A DNA stretch of 64,000 nt, from positions 2,666,001 to 2,730,000 of the forward strand of contig NZ_CP038026.1 in NCBI RefSeq assembly GCF_004421005.1, given 5' to 3'. A model generated the notes under the pieces. The model did no database searches, was not told where the DNA came from, and was given only the letters and a program-made list of their open reading frames with translations. Position 1 is the first letter of the stretch; each line of letters starts with the position of its first letter. Source of the stretch: Pseudoduganella plicata (lineage in GTDB: Bacteria > Pseudomonadota > Gammaproteobacteria > Burkholderiales > Burkholderiaceae_D). Position numbers and translations under genes: made by a program. Below are positions 17,074 through 28,642 of this stretch, piece after piece.

Positions 17074-17410
17074 CCTCACTCCTCATCTGCTTGAGCGCTC
17101 CGAGCGTCGTCAGGAGTGATTTCTGCGTGTTAATCGCCGAACGTAACGCCACCGCCGTGACATCATTTCGCTTCGCCGCCGCCGCCGATTGGAGCAGCCG
17201 GTAGAACAAGGCCTCCAACACGACGGCCTGCCGCCCGAGCGATTCTCGAATGGCATCATCGCCTCTCGTCAGCAATTCGTTGTTGCGTTGCGTAAGCTCT
17301 TGAAGCGCAGCGGTTGCTGGCATTATCTCGTCATCGAGAATAGCTGCCAGAGCCGCAGCGGTGGCGTGTTCGACCCCGAGTGCTGCAGTTTTAATAGTTG
17401 ATTCGTTCAT
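17066..17410 (-). CDS. Hypothetical helical protein of the replication block
   Basis: The ATG at 17,410 gives a 114-aa, largely alpha-helical protein starting MNESTIKTAALGVEHATAAA and ending LKQMRSEDA. The longer frame upstream to 17,590 overlaps the helicase gene and lacks a ribosome site. It contains ALFYRLLQSAAAAKRNDVTA and NTQKSLLTTLGALKQM, typical of small structural or regulatory proteins of integrative elements. No domain is recognised. It is coupled to the following basic protein by overlap. Confidence 0.6.
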   Translation of the reverse strand: MNESTIKTAALGVEHATAAALAAILDDEIMPATAALQELTQRNNELLTRGDDAIRESLGRQAVVLEALFYRLLQSAAAAKRNDVTAVALRSAINTQKSLLTTLGALKQMRSEDA

Positions 17411-17528
17411 AGTGGGTACCTTTACCACCCCCGTCCCCTCCCCCGCTGCCACCAGCGGTCTGGTAATTGCGGGGAGTGCGGGGAGTAGATGAAGAAAAAT
17501 GTAGAGATAAATCAGATCCGTATTGCCC

Positions 17529-18829
17529 TTAGGGCCGCTTGAGATCGGGATAGCTTCTGCCAGTACCCGCATCCCCAGCAGCGGCAACACACCACGCCTT
17601 GACGCCGTTTCGATCAGTGCCAGCTAGCCGGAAGCACATGCCGTTGACCACACGGTCTCGTCGGTGCTGAAGGACTCTACCGATACCGATGGCAGTCGGC
17701 CCACCCTGCCCAAGCTGCCGCATTAGAGCCCCCAATGCCTCGCGCACCATTCCTGCAGGATCGTCGGTATCGGCACGTTCACCAGCGCCCCAAAGGTTCA
17801 ATACGTCCTTCGCCCGGAATGACACTCCAGCGAATACATCGAATAGACCAGTCATGAGCATCAGGTGGGCGCTGGTTTCTGGATCATCTTCACTCGCCTC
17901 CTGCAAAATAGACCAAGCAGGGTCGCCGATCTTCCCCAGGCCGGCCTGTTCAGTAAGCCCGGTGGCGCCCAGCCACAAGATGCATTGCCGCACTAGTCGG
18001 GTCCACTCTGCGAAACCGCAGTCACCAACGCCGGCTGCGCTGGCATTAGCGTCCCAGTAGGCGCGAATAAGGGACAATACAGCGGCCGCAATCTCAATTC
18101 GCATAGCGAGCGCTTTATCGACTGGATCGAAGTTGAAGTCGCGTGTCTGGGGAGTTTCGACACCGGTATCGATCCGAACACGGATAAAGCGTCGACCCAA
18201 GTCTCGGTCAAGCGACGCATTGTTGCCTGTAGCGCAGACCATAAGGCGTGCGTCACCGCGGTACCACTGATTGCCGCCGAGGATGCGTTCGCTGAGGGCC
18301 CCGTCGCTGAGCAAACTAGCGATAACAGGGCTTTTCCAGGTTCCGACGACGTTATCGACGAGCCAAAACGTTTCGCCAGAGATTAGCATCGCCACCAGCT
18401 TCTTTACTGTCTCTGCCTCCGCACCTGCACCATCCACATAGGGCATCACGCCGCTCTTCTTGCCCGCGTAAGCACCGCAAGGGCAGCCGCACATTTTGTT
18501 TTGCCGCTGCCCTGAACTGGGGCATCAAAGAAGAATGCCGGCGCCGTGCTCAAGGCCGGCCTGCACACTGCCGTGAATATAGCCGCCAACATGGCTGCGC
18601 GATCGTTGTCGGTGGCAAAGCGGAAACCTGACCACGGTTTCCACAATGTCTTCAGCGCGTCGACCAGCTCCGCTTGACTCGGCGCTGCCGGAATTAATGG
18701 CAGCATTTCAGCGTCGAACTGCGCGAAGATACCCGTCTCGACGTTGTACCCGACGGTGGTGACAAGGGTGCCTGCGGGCGTGGCGAACGGAAGATATGCA
18801 ACCGCTTTTAAGACCTTAAGCTTCATCAC
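17529..18829 (-). pseudogene. P-loop helicase/ATPase of a mobile element, frameshifted
   Basis: Two overlapping minus-strand frames together make one protein. The first (18,829 to about 18,450) starts MMKLKVLKAVAYLPF and ends in a Walker A, FFFDAPVQGSGKTK. The second (about 18,494 to 17,529) resumes with AGKKSGVMPY, then WLVDNVVGTWKSPVIASLL (Walker-B-like), SERILGG and LMVCATGNNASLDRDLGRRFIRVRID (sensor/arginine region). A frame change inside 18,450-18,490 breaks the gene just after the P loop; no slippery heptamer is visible, so mutation or sequencing error is more likely than programmed shifting. The fold resembles the helicase half of element-encoded primase/helicases. It overlaps the primase-like gene by ATGA. 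Confidence 0.75.
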
Positions 18830-20286
18830 CCCTCCGCCATCGCGATGACCATCTCGACTACGTCATTCGGCACATCTACTGGCAGGTCTAGGCCCTTGTC
18901 ATTTTTCACGTACAGGGCAGCTCGCGTACCAATCAGGTGGGCCAGGTTATGCTTGCGGAGCGGCCGCATGCGACCATCCTCCATCACGACAAGGCTCTCG
19001 CCGCGAATGAAGACATCCGGCTCCTCCGCCAAGGCCTTCAAGATCTCGTCAGCAAGCTCCGCCTTCCTTCCACGCTGCATATAAAGGCGGTGAGGCTGTC
19101 GACGTAGCCGATACGTGGTGCCTCCGCGCGCGAAACTATGCAAGGTAGGGGACGCCCCATAGAGGAAGAGCTTCCCCGTGACCTTGCCATTTGCGTAGTC
19201 GGGCTCTAGAGGATCAAGCGTCAGCGCCCCATGGAAGCGCTCCCTGTTATCCAGGATCGTACCAATCTTTACCGCCTCCCCGCCCGCCATCCGGACATCG
19301 AAGTCTCCCAGCAGCACCCCGCCCAAGGCTGCAGACAGTGATCGATCCACACGTTCCGATGCCTCTGCGATCGTCATCCCTGTGCTGCTGAGGCTTGAGA
19401 TTGCAGTGTCGCGCCGCGATTCCTTCCATCGCTCGCGCGCTTCTTGAGCAGCGCCTGCCGCCTTGGCGTAGGCGGCAGATACCAAGGCCACGTACCGCGT
19501 TTCCTCGTCTGGCGTAAGGTTTTCAATTGCGGAAGTAGTATCCAGCCACGATCCGGCAGCGAGAACAATCGGCGTGCCACGTCGCTGCACCAGAGGAGGC
19601 TTGCACTCTGCGCCGCCGGCAAAGTCAAGCCGAGCTGGCTGGAACATGGCCGAGTCGATGTCGGCACGCTCTAGGCGTTGGCCGGACGAGGAAATTGCAA
19701 TGTACCCATATCCGTTGAGCCACAAGCGTTTCATCAGGACTTCCCCGACGCGTTCCGTGTCGCCAGTGTCCGCGACCATTAGATACAAGCGCTGCCCGCG
19801 CAAGCCATAAACCTTTTCGTCATCGTTGAAAATATGGGAGCTACCCGAGCACCACCAGAGGACGCCTGCATTTGCAACGGCCGGGGCGATTGTCGTCAAC
19901 ATTTTCCACAACTCAGCCTGCGTGAGCGGCAATGTATCTGAGCGGGCGTCATAGTCGAGTACGATCACACCACGAGTTCCGTTCGGGAAGCCGAAGTCTT
20001 TCGCTGTACGCGTCAACGCCTCAGGGTGCCGAACCGCCCTAGCCTTCGCGACGATCTTCCCTTTGATGGAACCCGACAGTGGGATGCTGGATGAGATCGC
20101 TTGCGCCGTCGACACGGATCCGATCAGGACTGCAAATTGATCGATGGTGTTGAAGCTCAGCACTTCGAAAGAGGCTTCGCTCAGCTCTCCAGCCGTCTGC
20201 TTCTCCAAGCCAGACGGCCCGAGGCGATAGACCTTGCCGAGTGTACGGGGGACCGTCGCGGTGAATAAGGTAAATTTTCCAGTCAT
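18826..20286 (-). CDS. Primase-like replication protein of an integrative element
   Basis: The ATG at 20,286 (GGAG about seven bases upstream, overlapping the previous TGA) gives 486 aa. Near residues 95-115, FPNGTRGVIVLDYDAR has the D-x-D of prim-pol/primase-like metal sites, followed by WWCSGSSHIF and YGLRGQRLYLMV. The C-terminal part carries DPLEPDYANGKVTGKLF, LHSFARGGTTYRLRR and HLIGTRAALY, features of primase/helicase proteins of integrative elements and satellites. The protein would prime or start replication of the excised element. It is followed at once by the frameshifted helicase, so the replication module is probably no longer functional unless the two products act separately. Confidence 0.7.
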   Translation of the reverse strand: MTGKFTLFTATVPRTLGKVYRLGPSGLEKQTAGELSEASFEVLSFNTIDQFAVLIGSVSTAQAISSSIPLSGSIKGKIVAKARAVRHPEALTRTAKDFGFPNGTRGVIVLDYDARSDTLPLTQAELWKMLTTIAPAVANAGVLWWCSGSSHIFNDDEKVYGLRGQRLYLMVADTGDTERVGEVLMKRLWLNGYGYIAISSSGQRLERADIDSAMFQPARLDFAGGAECKPPLVQRRGTPIVLAAGSWLDTTSAIENLTPDEETRYVALVSAAYAKAAGAAQEARERWKESRRDTAISSLSSTGMTIAEASERVDRSLSAALGGVLLGDFDVRMAGGEAVKIGTILDNRERFHGALTLDPLEPDYANGKVTGKLFLYGASPTLHSFARGGTTYRLRRQPHRLYMQRGRKAELADEILKALAEEPDVFIRGESLVVMEDGRMRPLRKHNLAHLIGTRAALYVKNDKGLDLPVDVPNDVVEMVIAMAEG

Positions 20287-20564
20287 CAGAAGCTCCAATT
20301 ACCGCGCAGCAGATCAAGGAGGGCCTCCTCCTTGGCCACAAAGTCATCGAAAACTTGTTGGGTGCACTGCAGCCGGAACGAGGCCAGTTGCTCTGCTGTG
20401 AGCGTTGAACCCGGAGCCAGATAGTGGTGTTCTCGGTAAATATCCACGAAGTCTTGGTCTGACATCCCACTGGCGATTTCAGCCAACATCATTGCAAGCT
20501 CATCGCGAGCGAACTCAAGCACGTCGTCAATCGACGCGGCAATCAGGATGTGTTCGGTCATCAT
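20286..20564 (-). CDS. Small acidic hypothetical protein
   Basis: The ATG at 20,564 (or the adjacent ATG at 20,561) follows GGAGGCGAA and gives about 92 aa beginning MMTEHILIAASIDDVLEFAR. It is acidic and helical, ending LLDLLRGNWSF. Its start overlaps the stop of the HTH gene and its stop shares one base with the primase-like start, so all three are translationally coupled. No domain recognised. Confidence 0.65.
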   Translation of the reverse strand: MMTEHILIAASIDDVLEFARDELAMMLAEIASGMSDQDFVDIYREHHYLAPGSTLTAEQLASFRLQCTQQVFDDFVAKEEALLDLLRGNWSF

Positions 20565-20797
20565 TTCGCCTCCAAGAGGCGTTTGATATCGGCGACCACC
20601 CATGCGAGGCGTCGGTTGACGCGCACTGGACGTAGCGGCCCGCAGTCCAGGCAAGCCCACTTACGCAGTGTCTGCGCCTGCCTGCCAAGGTGGAATGCGG
20701 CAGTTGCAGTATCAACTGCATGGCGCGTTTCGGTAAGCAAAGAAGGGAAAGATTGCCGGCTATCAATCGCCGGCGGTGGAGTCGTGCAATCGGTCAT
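20561..20797 (-). CDS. AlpA/excisionase-like helix-turn-helix protein
   Basis: This 78-aa protein contains VDTATAAFHLGRQAQTLRKW, a winged-helix-like DNA-recognition segment, then RVNRRLAWVVADIKRLLEAK, which matches the wing and C-terminal helix of small AlpA/MerR-type proteins in integrative elements. Such proteins activate integrase or excision genes or begin replication operons. It is the first gene of the minus-strand block next to the tRNA. A short open frame without ATG (about 20,798-20,945, ending LPWKSMNPLDLRKLK) runs directly into its start codon. Confidence 0.7.
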   Translation of the reverse strand: MTDCTTPPPAIDSRQSFPSLLTETRHAVDTATAAFHLGRQAQTLRKWACLDCGPLRPVRVNRRLAWVVADIKRLLEAK

Positions 20798-21176
20798 TTG
20801 AGTTTACGAAGGTCGAGTGGGTTCATGCTCTTCCAAGGAAGGGCGCCAACAGGACCGTTTCTGCTCGACGGATCGCAGGTTGTTTTACCGTCAATAACGG
20901 AGGGCCACCACACCCGCAGCGTTAGCGGCAATTGCCGCCGACCGCCCTAGCCTCGACTGCTACCCCTGTGGCAACAGTCCGCACGACTACAACGGTACGA
21001 GAATTTATCTCTGGCAATTATTGTAGACTGAAATCAATACTGATGTAAACCTGCCCAGTGTGCGTGCCCATACTATGTTGCGTGCAGCTGTGTGGAAATG
21101 GTCTTACAAACACCTTACATCATGTGGAGCGCCTAAGCATGAGCCGCCGACGATGAAGCTAAGTGTATGATTTTAT
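20798..21176. other. Region between replication block and tRNA
   Basis: No confident gene. The minus strand holds an open stretch of about 49 codons (down to 20,796) without ATG except a late one giving MNPLDLRKLK; it could be a gene remnant or a leader peptide. The 21,000-21,170 part is AT-richer than its surroundings and contains TATTGTAGAC-type promoter-like words. This is where an integrase gene or att core would be expected, but none is visible. Confidence 0.35.
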
Positions 21177-21255
<79 letters not shown>

Positions 21256-21302
21256 TGAGGTAGTGCGGATAACGTGCAGAGTAATGCGGAAGAACCACTG
21301 CA

Positions 21303-21335
21303 CGAGTTCGTTGCCAGACTGCTACAACGAACTCG
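21303..21335. other. Perfect 11-bp hairpin downstream of rpoD
   Basis: CGAGTTCGTTG (21303-21313) and CAACGAACTCG (21325-21335) form an 11-bp stem with an 11-nt loop between the tRNA and rpoD. There is no T tract, so it is more likely an RNA-stabilising or processing stem than a simple terminator. Confidence 0.5.
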
Positions 21336-21357
21336 GCAGCTTAGAGCCTGGGGCGGC

Positions 21358-21388
21358 TCCAGTCAAGTCCCACCGGCGCTTGACTGGA
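21358..21388 (-). terminator. Stem-loop after rpoD
   Basis: TCCAGTCAAG (21358-21367) and CTTGACTGGA (21379-21388) make a 10-bp stem with an 11-nt loop ten bases after the rpoD stop. No T run follows on the minus strand, so termination would need Rho or the stem may protect the 3' end. Confidence 0.45.
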
Positions 21389-21398
21389 CCAAGGCGGA

Positions 21399-23681
<2,283 letters not shown>

Positions 23682-24346
23682 AACGACTTGCTTACGGGAT
23701 CTCGCATATCCGGCGCATGCGCGACGGTTTGTCGAGATACCCTTACGGTTAGGACGATGCCGATATCCCGCGAACGCCACCAGCTACCACCTGCTGCACT
23801 TTCAGCTTCACTTCCGGCCTGCCGCCAGGTGTCTCCATCGACGGCATTTCCCGGCCGGACCTGATACCGCTTGCAACGGCTTTTCGGGGTCCTCCACGGG
23901 TCCTTCCACGGTCTTTCCATGCTACGACACTGCTACAACGGACACTGCTACAACCACTGCTGCAATCTCTCCCACATTCACGATGCCATCGAATCAAACA
24001 TGACATAGCGACCATTCGTGGCGGAAATTCTACTGTATGAAGGCGCGTGGGGGCTAGAGCGGACAAAGAGGACACGGCACGGAAGCCGCCCGGTACTCCG
24101 GAGCGTGATGCGGGCCGCCTGTCGCTGGTGTTGCGATCACGCCGCCGATGCAAGAAAACTCGCGCCGTCTCATCGATGTCCGGCCCACCCGCCGGCACAG
24201 TTTCATCCTGCCGTTCGAGAGCCTAACCTACTGAAAACAAACACAAATTCTGAATTGAAAACCTTGCCAATGTAATCAAATACTTAGCGTTTTATTATAG
24301 CACGCCACTTTTCGAATACCAGATTGGCCCGGGTGTCGCTAAGGCG
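23682..24346. other. dnaG-rpoD intergenic region
   Basis: About 665 bases with no convincing gene. The 24,220-24,310 part is AT-rich (TTTTATTATAGC) and may hold promoter elements for rpoD, which often has its own promoters here. A short direct repeat based on CACTGCTAC lies near 23,926-23,960. An 85-codon plus-strand frame (24,018-24,275) lacks a ribosome site and family features. Confidence 0.4.
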
Positions 24347-26164
24347 TCAGCGGAAACTCTTATCCGCTTCCTGTTCGCGCAGCAGCTGGTCTTCCAGCGC
24401 CTTTAATTCGCGATATCCCGTCGTCAGCACGTCGGTCGGTTCTTTCGCCGTGATGGCGGTATTTATCGCTTCCATCACGATATTAATTTCGTCCCTGACC
24501 TGCTGCAGTTTCAGTTCGCGCACCGTGGCAGCAAGGAACAACCGTTCCGTTTCGATCTCCGGCTCTGGCGTGGCGGCGATTTCGCCGATGATCGCATCAT
24601 AACCATCGCCCTGCTCTTTCAGCTGCTGCGCCAGCGCGGCAAATGTGCCGTTCGGTCCCAGCGATTGCGCCAGCTGCACCAGGTGCAGCAGGTGGTCATA
24701 TTGCTCCTGGCCGAAATGGCGGCAGGCTTCCAGCGCGTCCGCGTCCATCTGCAAGGCCAGCGACGGGTGCGTCACCAGCATGCGGATCATTTTCCGCTCG
24801 AGCCCCACCGGCTCCTGCCGCTTGCTGCGGGCCGGCGCCTTGCGGCTGACGGCCACTGGCTTGCTCAGCTCGAACAGCGCTTCGATCTCGCCGGGCGTGC
24901 TCTGCGTCATCGACGCCAGGCCTCGCACGATCTGCAGCCGCAATCCGGACGGCGCCATGGCCTGCAGCATCGGCTTCGCGTCGTACTGGGCGCGGGCGCG
25001 GCCTTCCGGCTCGTCCAGGTCGTGCTCGCCTGCCGCCTCGCGCAGCAGGAATTGCGACAGCGGCATCGCCTCGCTCACCTGCTGTTCGAACCCATCGGCG
25101 CCGAACTCGCGGATGTAGCTGTCCGGGTCGTGCTCGGACGGCAGGAACAGGAACTTGATGGTCTTGTCGTCGGACACGTGCGGCAGGCACGCTTCCAGCG
25201 CCCGCCGCGCCGCCCGGCGGCCTGCCTTGTCGCCATCGAAACTGAAGATGACGGTGTCGGTTTGACGCAACAGTTTCTGCACGTGAATCGTGGTGCACGC
25301 CGTGCCCAAGGTGGCCACCGCATGCGGAAAGCCCATCTGCGCCAGCGCCACCACGTCCATATACCCTTCCGTCACCAGCACATAACCCGCATCGCGGATC
25401 GCCTGGCGTGCCTCGAACAGGCCATACAGCTCGGAACCCTTTGAAAATAAAGGCGTCTCCGGGGAATTCAAGTATTTTGGTTCGCCCTGTTCCATGATTC
25501 GCCCGCCAAAGGCGATGACCTGCCCTTTGGTGTTGCGGATGGGGAACATCACGCGCTCGCGGAAGCGGTCGTAACGCTTGATGTGGCGGCCTTCCTCGTC
25601 GACCTTGTCGATGACGAGGCCGGCTTCGACCAGCGCGACGGCGCTGTAGTCGGGAAAGACGCTGCGCAGGTTGTCCCAGCCGTCCGGCGCGTAACCGAGC
25701 GCGAAACGGGCCGCCACTTCGCCCGTCAGGCCGCGGCCCTTCAGGTAGGCAATCGCGTTCGGTGCCGAGCGCAGCTGGGTCTTGTAATACTCCATCGCCA
25801 GGTTCATCGCTTCGGACAACGCCATGCTCTGCGCCTGCATCTGCGCACGCTGGGCCGGCGGAATCTTGTCGTCCTGCTCGGGCACGACCATGCCGACACC
25901 CTGTGCCAGGTCCTTGACGGCGTCGACGAAGCCCATGCCCGAGTATTCCATCAGGAACCCGATCGACGTGCCGTGCGCGCTGCAGCCGAAGCAGTGGTAG
26001 AACTGCTTCGTCGGACTGACGGTAAAGCTGGGCGACTTCTCGTTGTGGAACGGGCACAGGCCCTGGAAGTTGGCGCCCGTCTTTTTCAGCTGCACGTAGC
26101 GGCCCACGACGTCGACGATGTCGACGCGGTTGAGCAGGTCGGAGATGAACGATTCTGGGATCAC
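24347..26164 (-). CDS. dnaG: DNA primase
   Basis: DnaG makes RNA primers for replication. The 605-aa protein has the CHC2 zinc ribbon with Cys37, His40, Cys58 and Cys61, the RNA-polymerase domain with FGGRIM (about 233-238), the TOPRIM domain with VTEGYMDVVAL and FSFDGDKAGRRAA, and a C-terminal helicase-binding region ending EQEADKSFR. Length is normal. It lies between yqeY and rpoD on the same strand, the classical macromolecular synthesis arrangement. Confidence 0.98.
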   Translation of the reverse strand: MIPESFISDLLNRVDIVDVVGRYVQLKKTGANFQGLCPFHNEKSPSFTVSPTKQFYHCFGCSAHGTSIGFLMEYSGMGFVDAVKDLAQGVGMVVPEQDDKIPPAQRAQMQAQSMALSEAMNLAMEYYKTQLRSAPNAIAYLKGRGLTGEVAARFALGYAPDGWDNLRSVFPDYSAVALVEAGLVIDKVDEEGRHIKRYDRFRERVMFPIRNTKGQVIAFGGRIMEQGEPKYLNSPETPLFSKGSELYGLFEARQAIRDAGYVLVTEGYMDVVALAQMGFPHAVATLGTACTTIHVQKLLRQTDTVIFSFDGDKAGRRAARRALEACLPHVSDDKTIKFLFLPSEHDPDSYIREFGADGFEQQVSEAMPLSQFLLREAAGEHDLDEPEGRARAQYDAKPMLQAMAPSGLRLQIVRGLASMTQSTPGEIEALFELSKPVAVSRKAPARSKRQEPVGLERKMIRMLVTHPSLALQMDADALEACRHFGQEQYDHLLHLVQLAQSLGPNGTFAALAQQLKEQGDGYDAIIGEIAATPEPEIETERLFLAATVRELKLQQVRDEINIVMEAINTAITAKEPTDVLTTGYRELKALEDQLLREQEADKSFR

Positions 26165-26281
26165 AGGATGGTTGCGTTGTTTCGGATCAGACTAAACTGC
26201 CGCGCCCGCTCGCTATTGAGGCAACGCAAGACGCGGCGATGCGGGAGGAACCTGCCTAAAAACCGTGGCGTACCGGCGGCA

Positions 26282-26731
26282 TTATGCCGGGGCCAGCGCC
26301 TTCTTGACGAGACCGGAGACGACCGTCATGTCGGCCCGGCCTGCCAGCTTCGGCTTCAGGATAGCCATGACCTTGCCCATGTCCTGTGGACCGGCAGCGC
26401 CGGACTCGGCGACGGCGGCTTGCACTTCGGCCTGGATTTCGTCGTCCGACAGGCCGGCCGGCATGTAAGCGGCCAGCACGGCCAGCTCGGCCTTCTCGAT
26501 ATCGGCCAGGTCGGCACGGCCACCGGCCTCGAACTGGCTGATCGAATCCTTGCGCTGCTTGATCATCTTTTCGACGATGGCCACGGTCTGGTCGTCGTTG
26601 ACTTCGATCTGCTCGTCCACTTCCTTGCGCTTGATCTCGGCCAGCAGCAGGCGGATCGTGTTCAGCTTGCCGGCTTCCTTGGCGCGCATGGCGGCTTTCA
26701 TGTCATCGGTGATCTGGGCTTTCAGACTCAT
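26282..26731 (-). CDS. yqeY: GatB/YqeY domain protein
   Basis: This 149-aa protein is a stand-alone YqeY: MSLKAQITDDMKAAMRAKE at the start, then NTIRLLLAEIKRKEVD and a C-terminal helical QDMGKVMAILKPKLAGRADM. It resembles the tail domain of the GatB amidotransferase subunit, which contacts tRNA, but the role of stand-alone YqeY is not settled. In many proteobacteria it lies between rpsU and dnaG, as here. Confidence 0.93.
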   Translation of the reverse strand: MSLKAQITDDMKAAMRAKEAGKLNTIRLLLAEIKRKEVDEQIEVNDDQTVAIVEKMIKQRKDSISQFEAGGRADLADIEKAELAVLAAYMPAGLSDDEIQAEVQAAVAESGAAGPQDMGKVMAILKPKLAGRADMTVVSGLVKKALAPA

Positions 26732-26858
26732 GGCTACCTCTAAAAAGTAAGGGACAAAACGAAAAACCCGCTGCGGCCGAACCGGAGCGGGTGAGCGCTG
26801 ACGCAGCCAGGCCGGGAGGCGATGTGCGCCGTCGGCAGGCCCGTTGCGAGAGCTGGAA

Positions 26859-27071
26859 TTAGTACAGCTTCTTCGGCAGTTGCTGGCTGCGGATGCGCTT
26901 GTAGTGACGCTTCACGGCAGCTGCCAGCTTGCGCTTGCGCTCTGCGGTTGGCTTTTCGTAGAACTCGCGCGCACGCAGTTCGGTCAGCAGACCGGTTTTT
27001 TCGATGGTGCGCTTGAAGCGGCGCATGGCGACTTCGAACGGCTCGTTTTCTTTAAGGCGAATAGTGGTCAT
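26859..27071 (-). CDS. rpsU: 30S ribosomal protein bS21
   Basis: The 70-aa basic protein begins [20 protein letters not shown] and ends SQQLPKKLY, the bS21 pattern. It contacts the 30S platform and helps initiation. The ATG at 27,071 gives the normal length; four residues upstream (MNFY) could also be read but are not family-like. It is the first gene of the rpsU-yqeY-dnaG-rpoD group. Confidence 0.97.
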   Translation of the reverse strand: MTTIRLKENEPFEVAMRRFKRTIEKTGLLTELRAREFYEKPTAERKRKLAAAVKRHYKRIRSQQLPKKLY

Positions 27072-27286
27072 GTAAAAATTCAAACCGTTAGAGGGTTTTT
27101 AGGAAGACAGCGATATTAGCAGCATTTGTCCAGATATACAATAGGCGCGATTGCTAAACCGGCCCGGCAGGCGGGTCCTGGGCTTACCCCGGGAAACCTC
27201 ATCTGAAACTCGGGCTTTGTCTTGCCCCGCTAACATCAGGAACCGCTGCGACATGATGAAACTCTCGCAACGGGACCGGAATGATA

Positions 27287-28498
27287 TCAGATTGCCAGCC
27301 CGGCCGCCATCCCCGATGCCCAGGCCCACTGGAAGTTGTAGCCTCCCAGCCACCCCGTCACGTCGACCGTCTCGCCGATGAAGTACAGGCCGGGCACCTT
27401 GTTGGCCATCATCGTCTGCTGCGACAGCTCCTTCGTGTCGACGCCGCCGCGCGTCACCTCGGCCTTGCGGTAGCCTTCCGAGCCGTTCGGCGTGATGGTC
27501 CAGCCGTTCAGCGCCTGGCCCAGCTTGCGCAGCTGGGCATCCGGCATGTCGGCCAGGCGGGCGTCGAGCGCGAAGCCGTGCGCCGTCAGCAGGCCCTCGG
27601 CCAGACGCGCCGGCAGCCACTGCGCCAGCGCGTTGCCCAGCTGCTTCTTGATCGTGCCCTTGCCTTCGATCAGCGTCTGAGCGACGTCCATCTCCGGCAG
27701 CAGGTTGATGATAATCGGCTCGCCCGGCTGCCAGAAACTGGAAATCTGCAGGATGGCGGGGCCGGACAGGCCGCGGTGCGTGAACAGCAGGTCCTCGCGG
27801 AAGCGGGCGCCCGTGGCCTTGCGGCCTTTCAGGGAGCCTGTCGTCACGTCCACTTCCAGCGAGATGCCGGCCAGCGGCACGAACGGCTGCCACTGGGTTT
27901 CGTCGAACGTCAGCGGCACGAGTGCCGGACGGGGTTCGACAATTGCCAGGTCGAATTGCTTTGCGATGCGATAACCGAAGTCGGTCGCGCCGATCTTCGG
28001 GATCGACAGGCCACCCGTGGCGATGACGACGTTGGCCGCTTCGATGTCGCCGCTGTCCGTTTGCAGCAGGAAGCCGGCGTCGGTCTTCTGGAACGTCTCG
28101 ACCTTGGCGGGCATGCGCCAGTGGACGTCGCCGGCGGCGCATTCGGCCTTCAGCATCTCGATGATCTGCTCGGCGGAATCGTCGCAGAACAGCTGGCCGC
28201 GGTGCTTCTCGTGATACGCGATGCGGTATTTCCTGACGAGGGCAAGGAAGTCCTGCGGCGTGTAGCGCGACAGCGCACTCTTGGCGAAGTGCGGATTTTC
28301 GGACAGAAAATTGGCCGGCCCGGCATTGATATTGGTGAAATTGCAGCGCCCGCCGCCGGAGATGCGGATCTTTTCGGCCAGTTTCGACGCGTGATCGATC
28401 AGCACGACCCGCTTGCCGCGCTGCCCGGCCGCGGCCGCGCACATCATCCCGGCCGCGCCCGCACCGATCACTGCCACATCAAACTGTTTCGCCATCAT
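27287..28498 (-). CDS. NAD(P)/FAD-dependent oxidoreductase, HI0933/YhiN family
   Basis: The 403-aa flavoprotein starts with a Rossmann dinucleotide-binding motif, VAVIGAGAAGMMCAAAA (about residues 8-24), followed by the family signature ISGGGRCNFTN near residues 46-56. A second FAD contact, VVIATGGLSIPKIG, is central. The C-terminal GYNFQWAWASGMAAG closes the FAD site. Members are soluble flavoproteins of unclear substrate; some gut homologues reduce C=C bonds of bile acids, but that cannot be transferred here. The gene stands alone on the minus strand, divergent from sodC. Confidence 0.88.
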   Translation of the reverse strand: MMAKQFDVAVIGAGAAGMMCAAAAGQRGKRVVLIDHASKLAEKIRISGGGRCNFTNINAGPANFLSENPHFAKSALSRYTPQDFLALVRKYRIAYHEKHRGQLFCDDSAEQIIEMLKAECAAGDVHWRMPAKVETFQKTDAGFLLQTDSGDIEAANVVIATGGLSIPKIGATDFGYRIAKQFDLAIVEPRPALVPLTFDETQWQPFVPLAGISLEVDVTTGSLKGRKATGARFREDLLFTHRGLSGPAILQISSFWQPGEPIIINLLPEMDVAQTLIEGKGTIKKQLGNALAQWLPARLAEGLLTAHGFALDARLADMPDAQLRKLGQALNGWTITPNGSEGYRKAEVTRGGVDTKELSQQTMMANKVPGLYFIGETVDVTGWLGGYNFQWAWASGMAAGLAI

Positions 28499-28642
28499 CC
28501 GCCCCGGTCAAACCGGCCATTTTACGCGACCCTGCCGCGCATGGCTGCAGTCTATTTTTTTCCTGGCCCGACCATGCGCGCCGGATTCCCCGGTTACGGT
28601 ATGCTCAATTGTTTTCGTAACAACAACTTACTGGAGTTATCC

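Noticed and set aside
18446..18494. Programmed ribosomal frameshift in the helicase gene
   Set aside because: No slippery heptamer or downstream pseudoknot-like structure is evident; simple indel is more likely.
1..21176. Second copy of the tRNA 3' end as the other att site
   Set aside because: Looked for the tRNA 3' segment elsewhere in the island and did not see it; the other end is probably outside the window.
24018..24275. 85-codon plus-strand frame between rpoD and dnaG
   Set aside because: No ribosome site, Cys/His/Pro-rich random-looking composition, and it lies in the expected rpoD promoter region.
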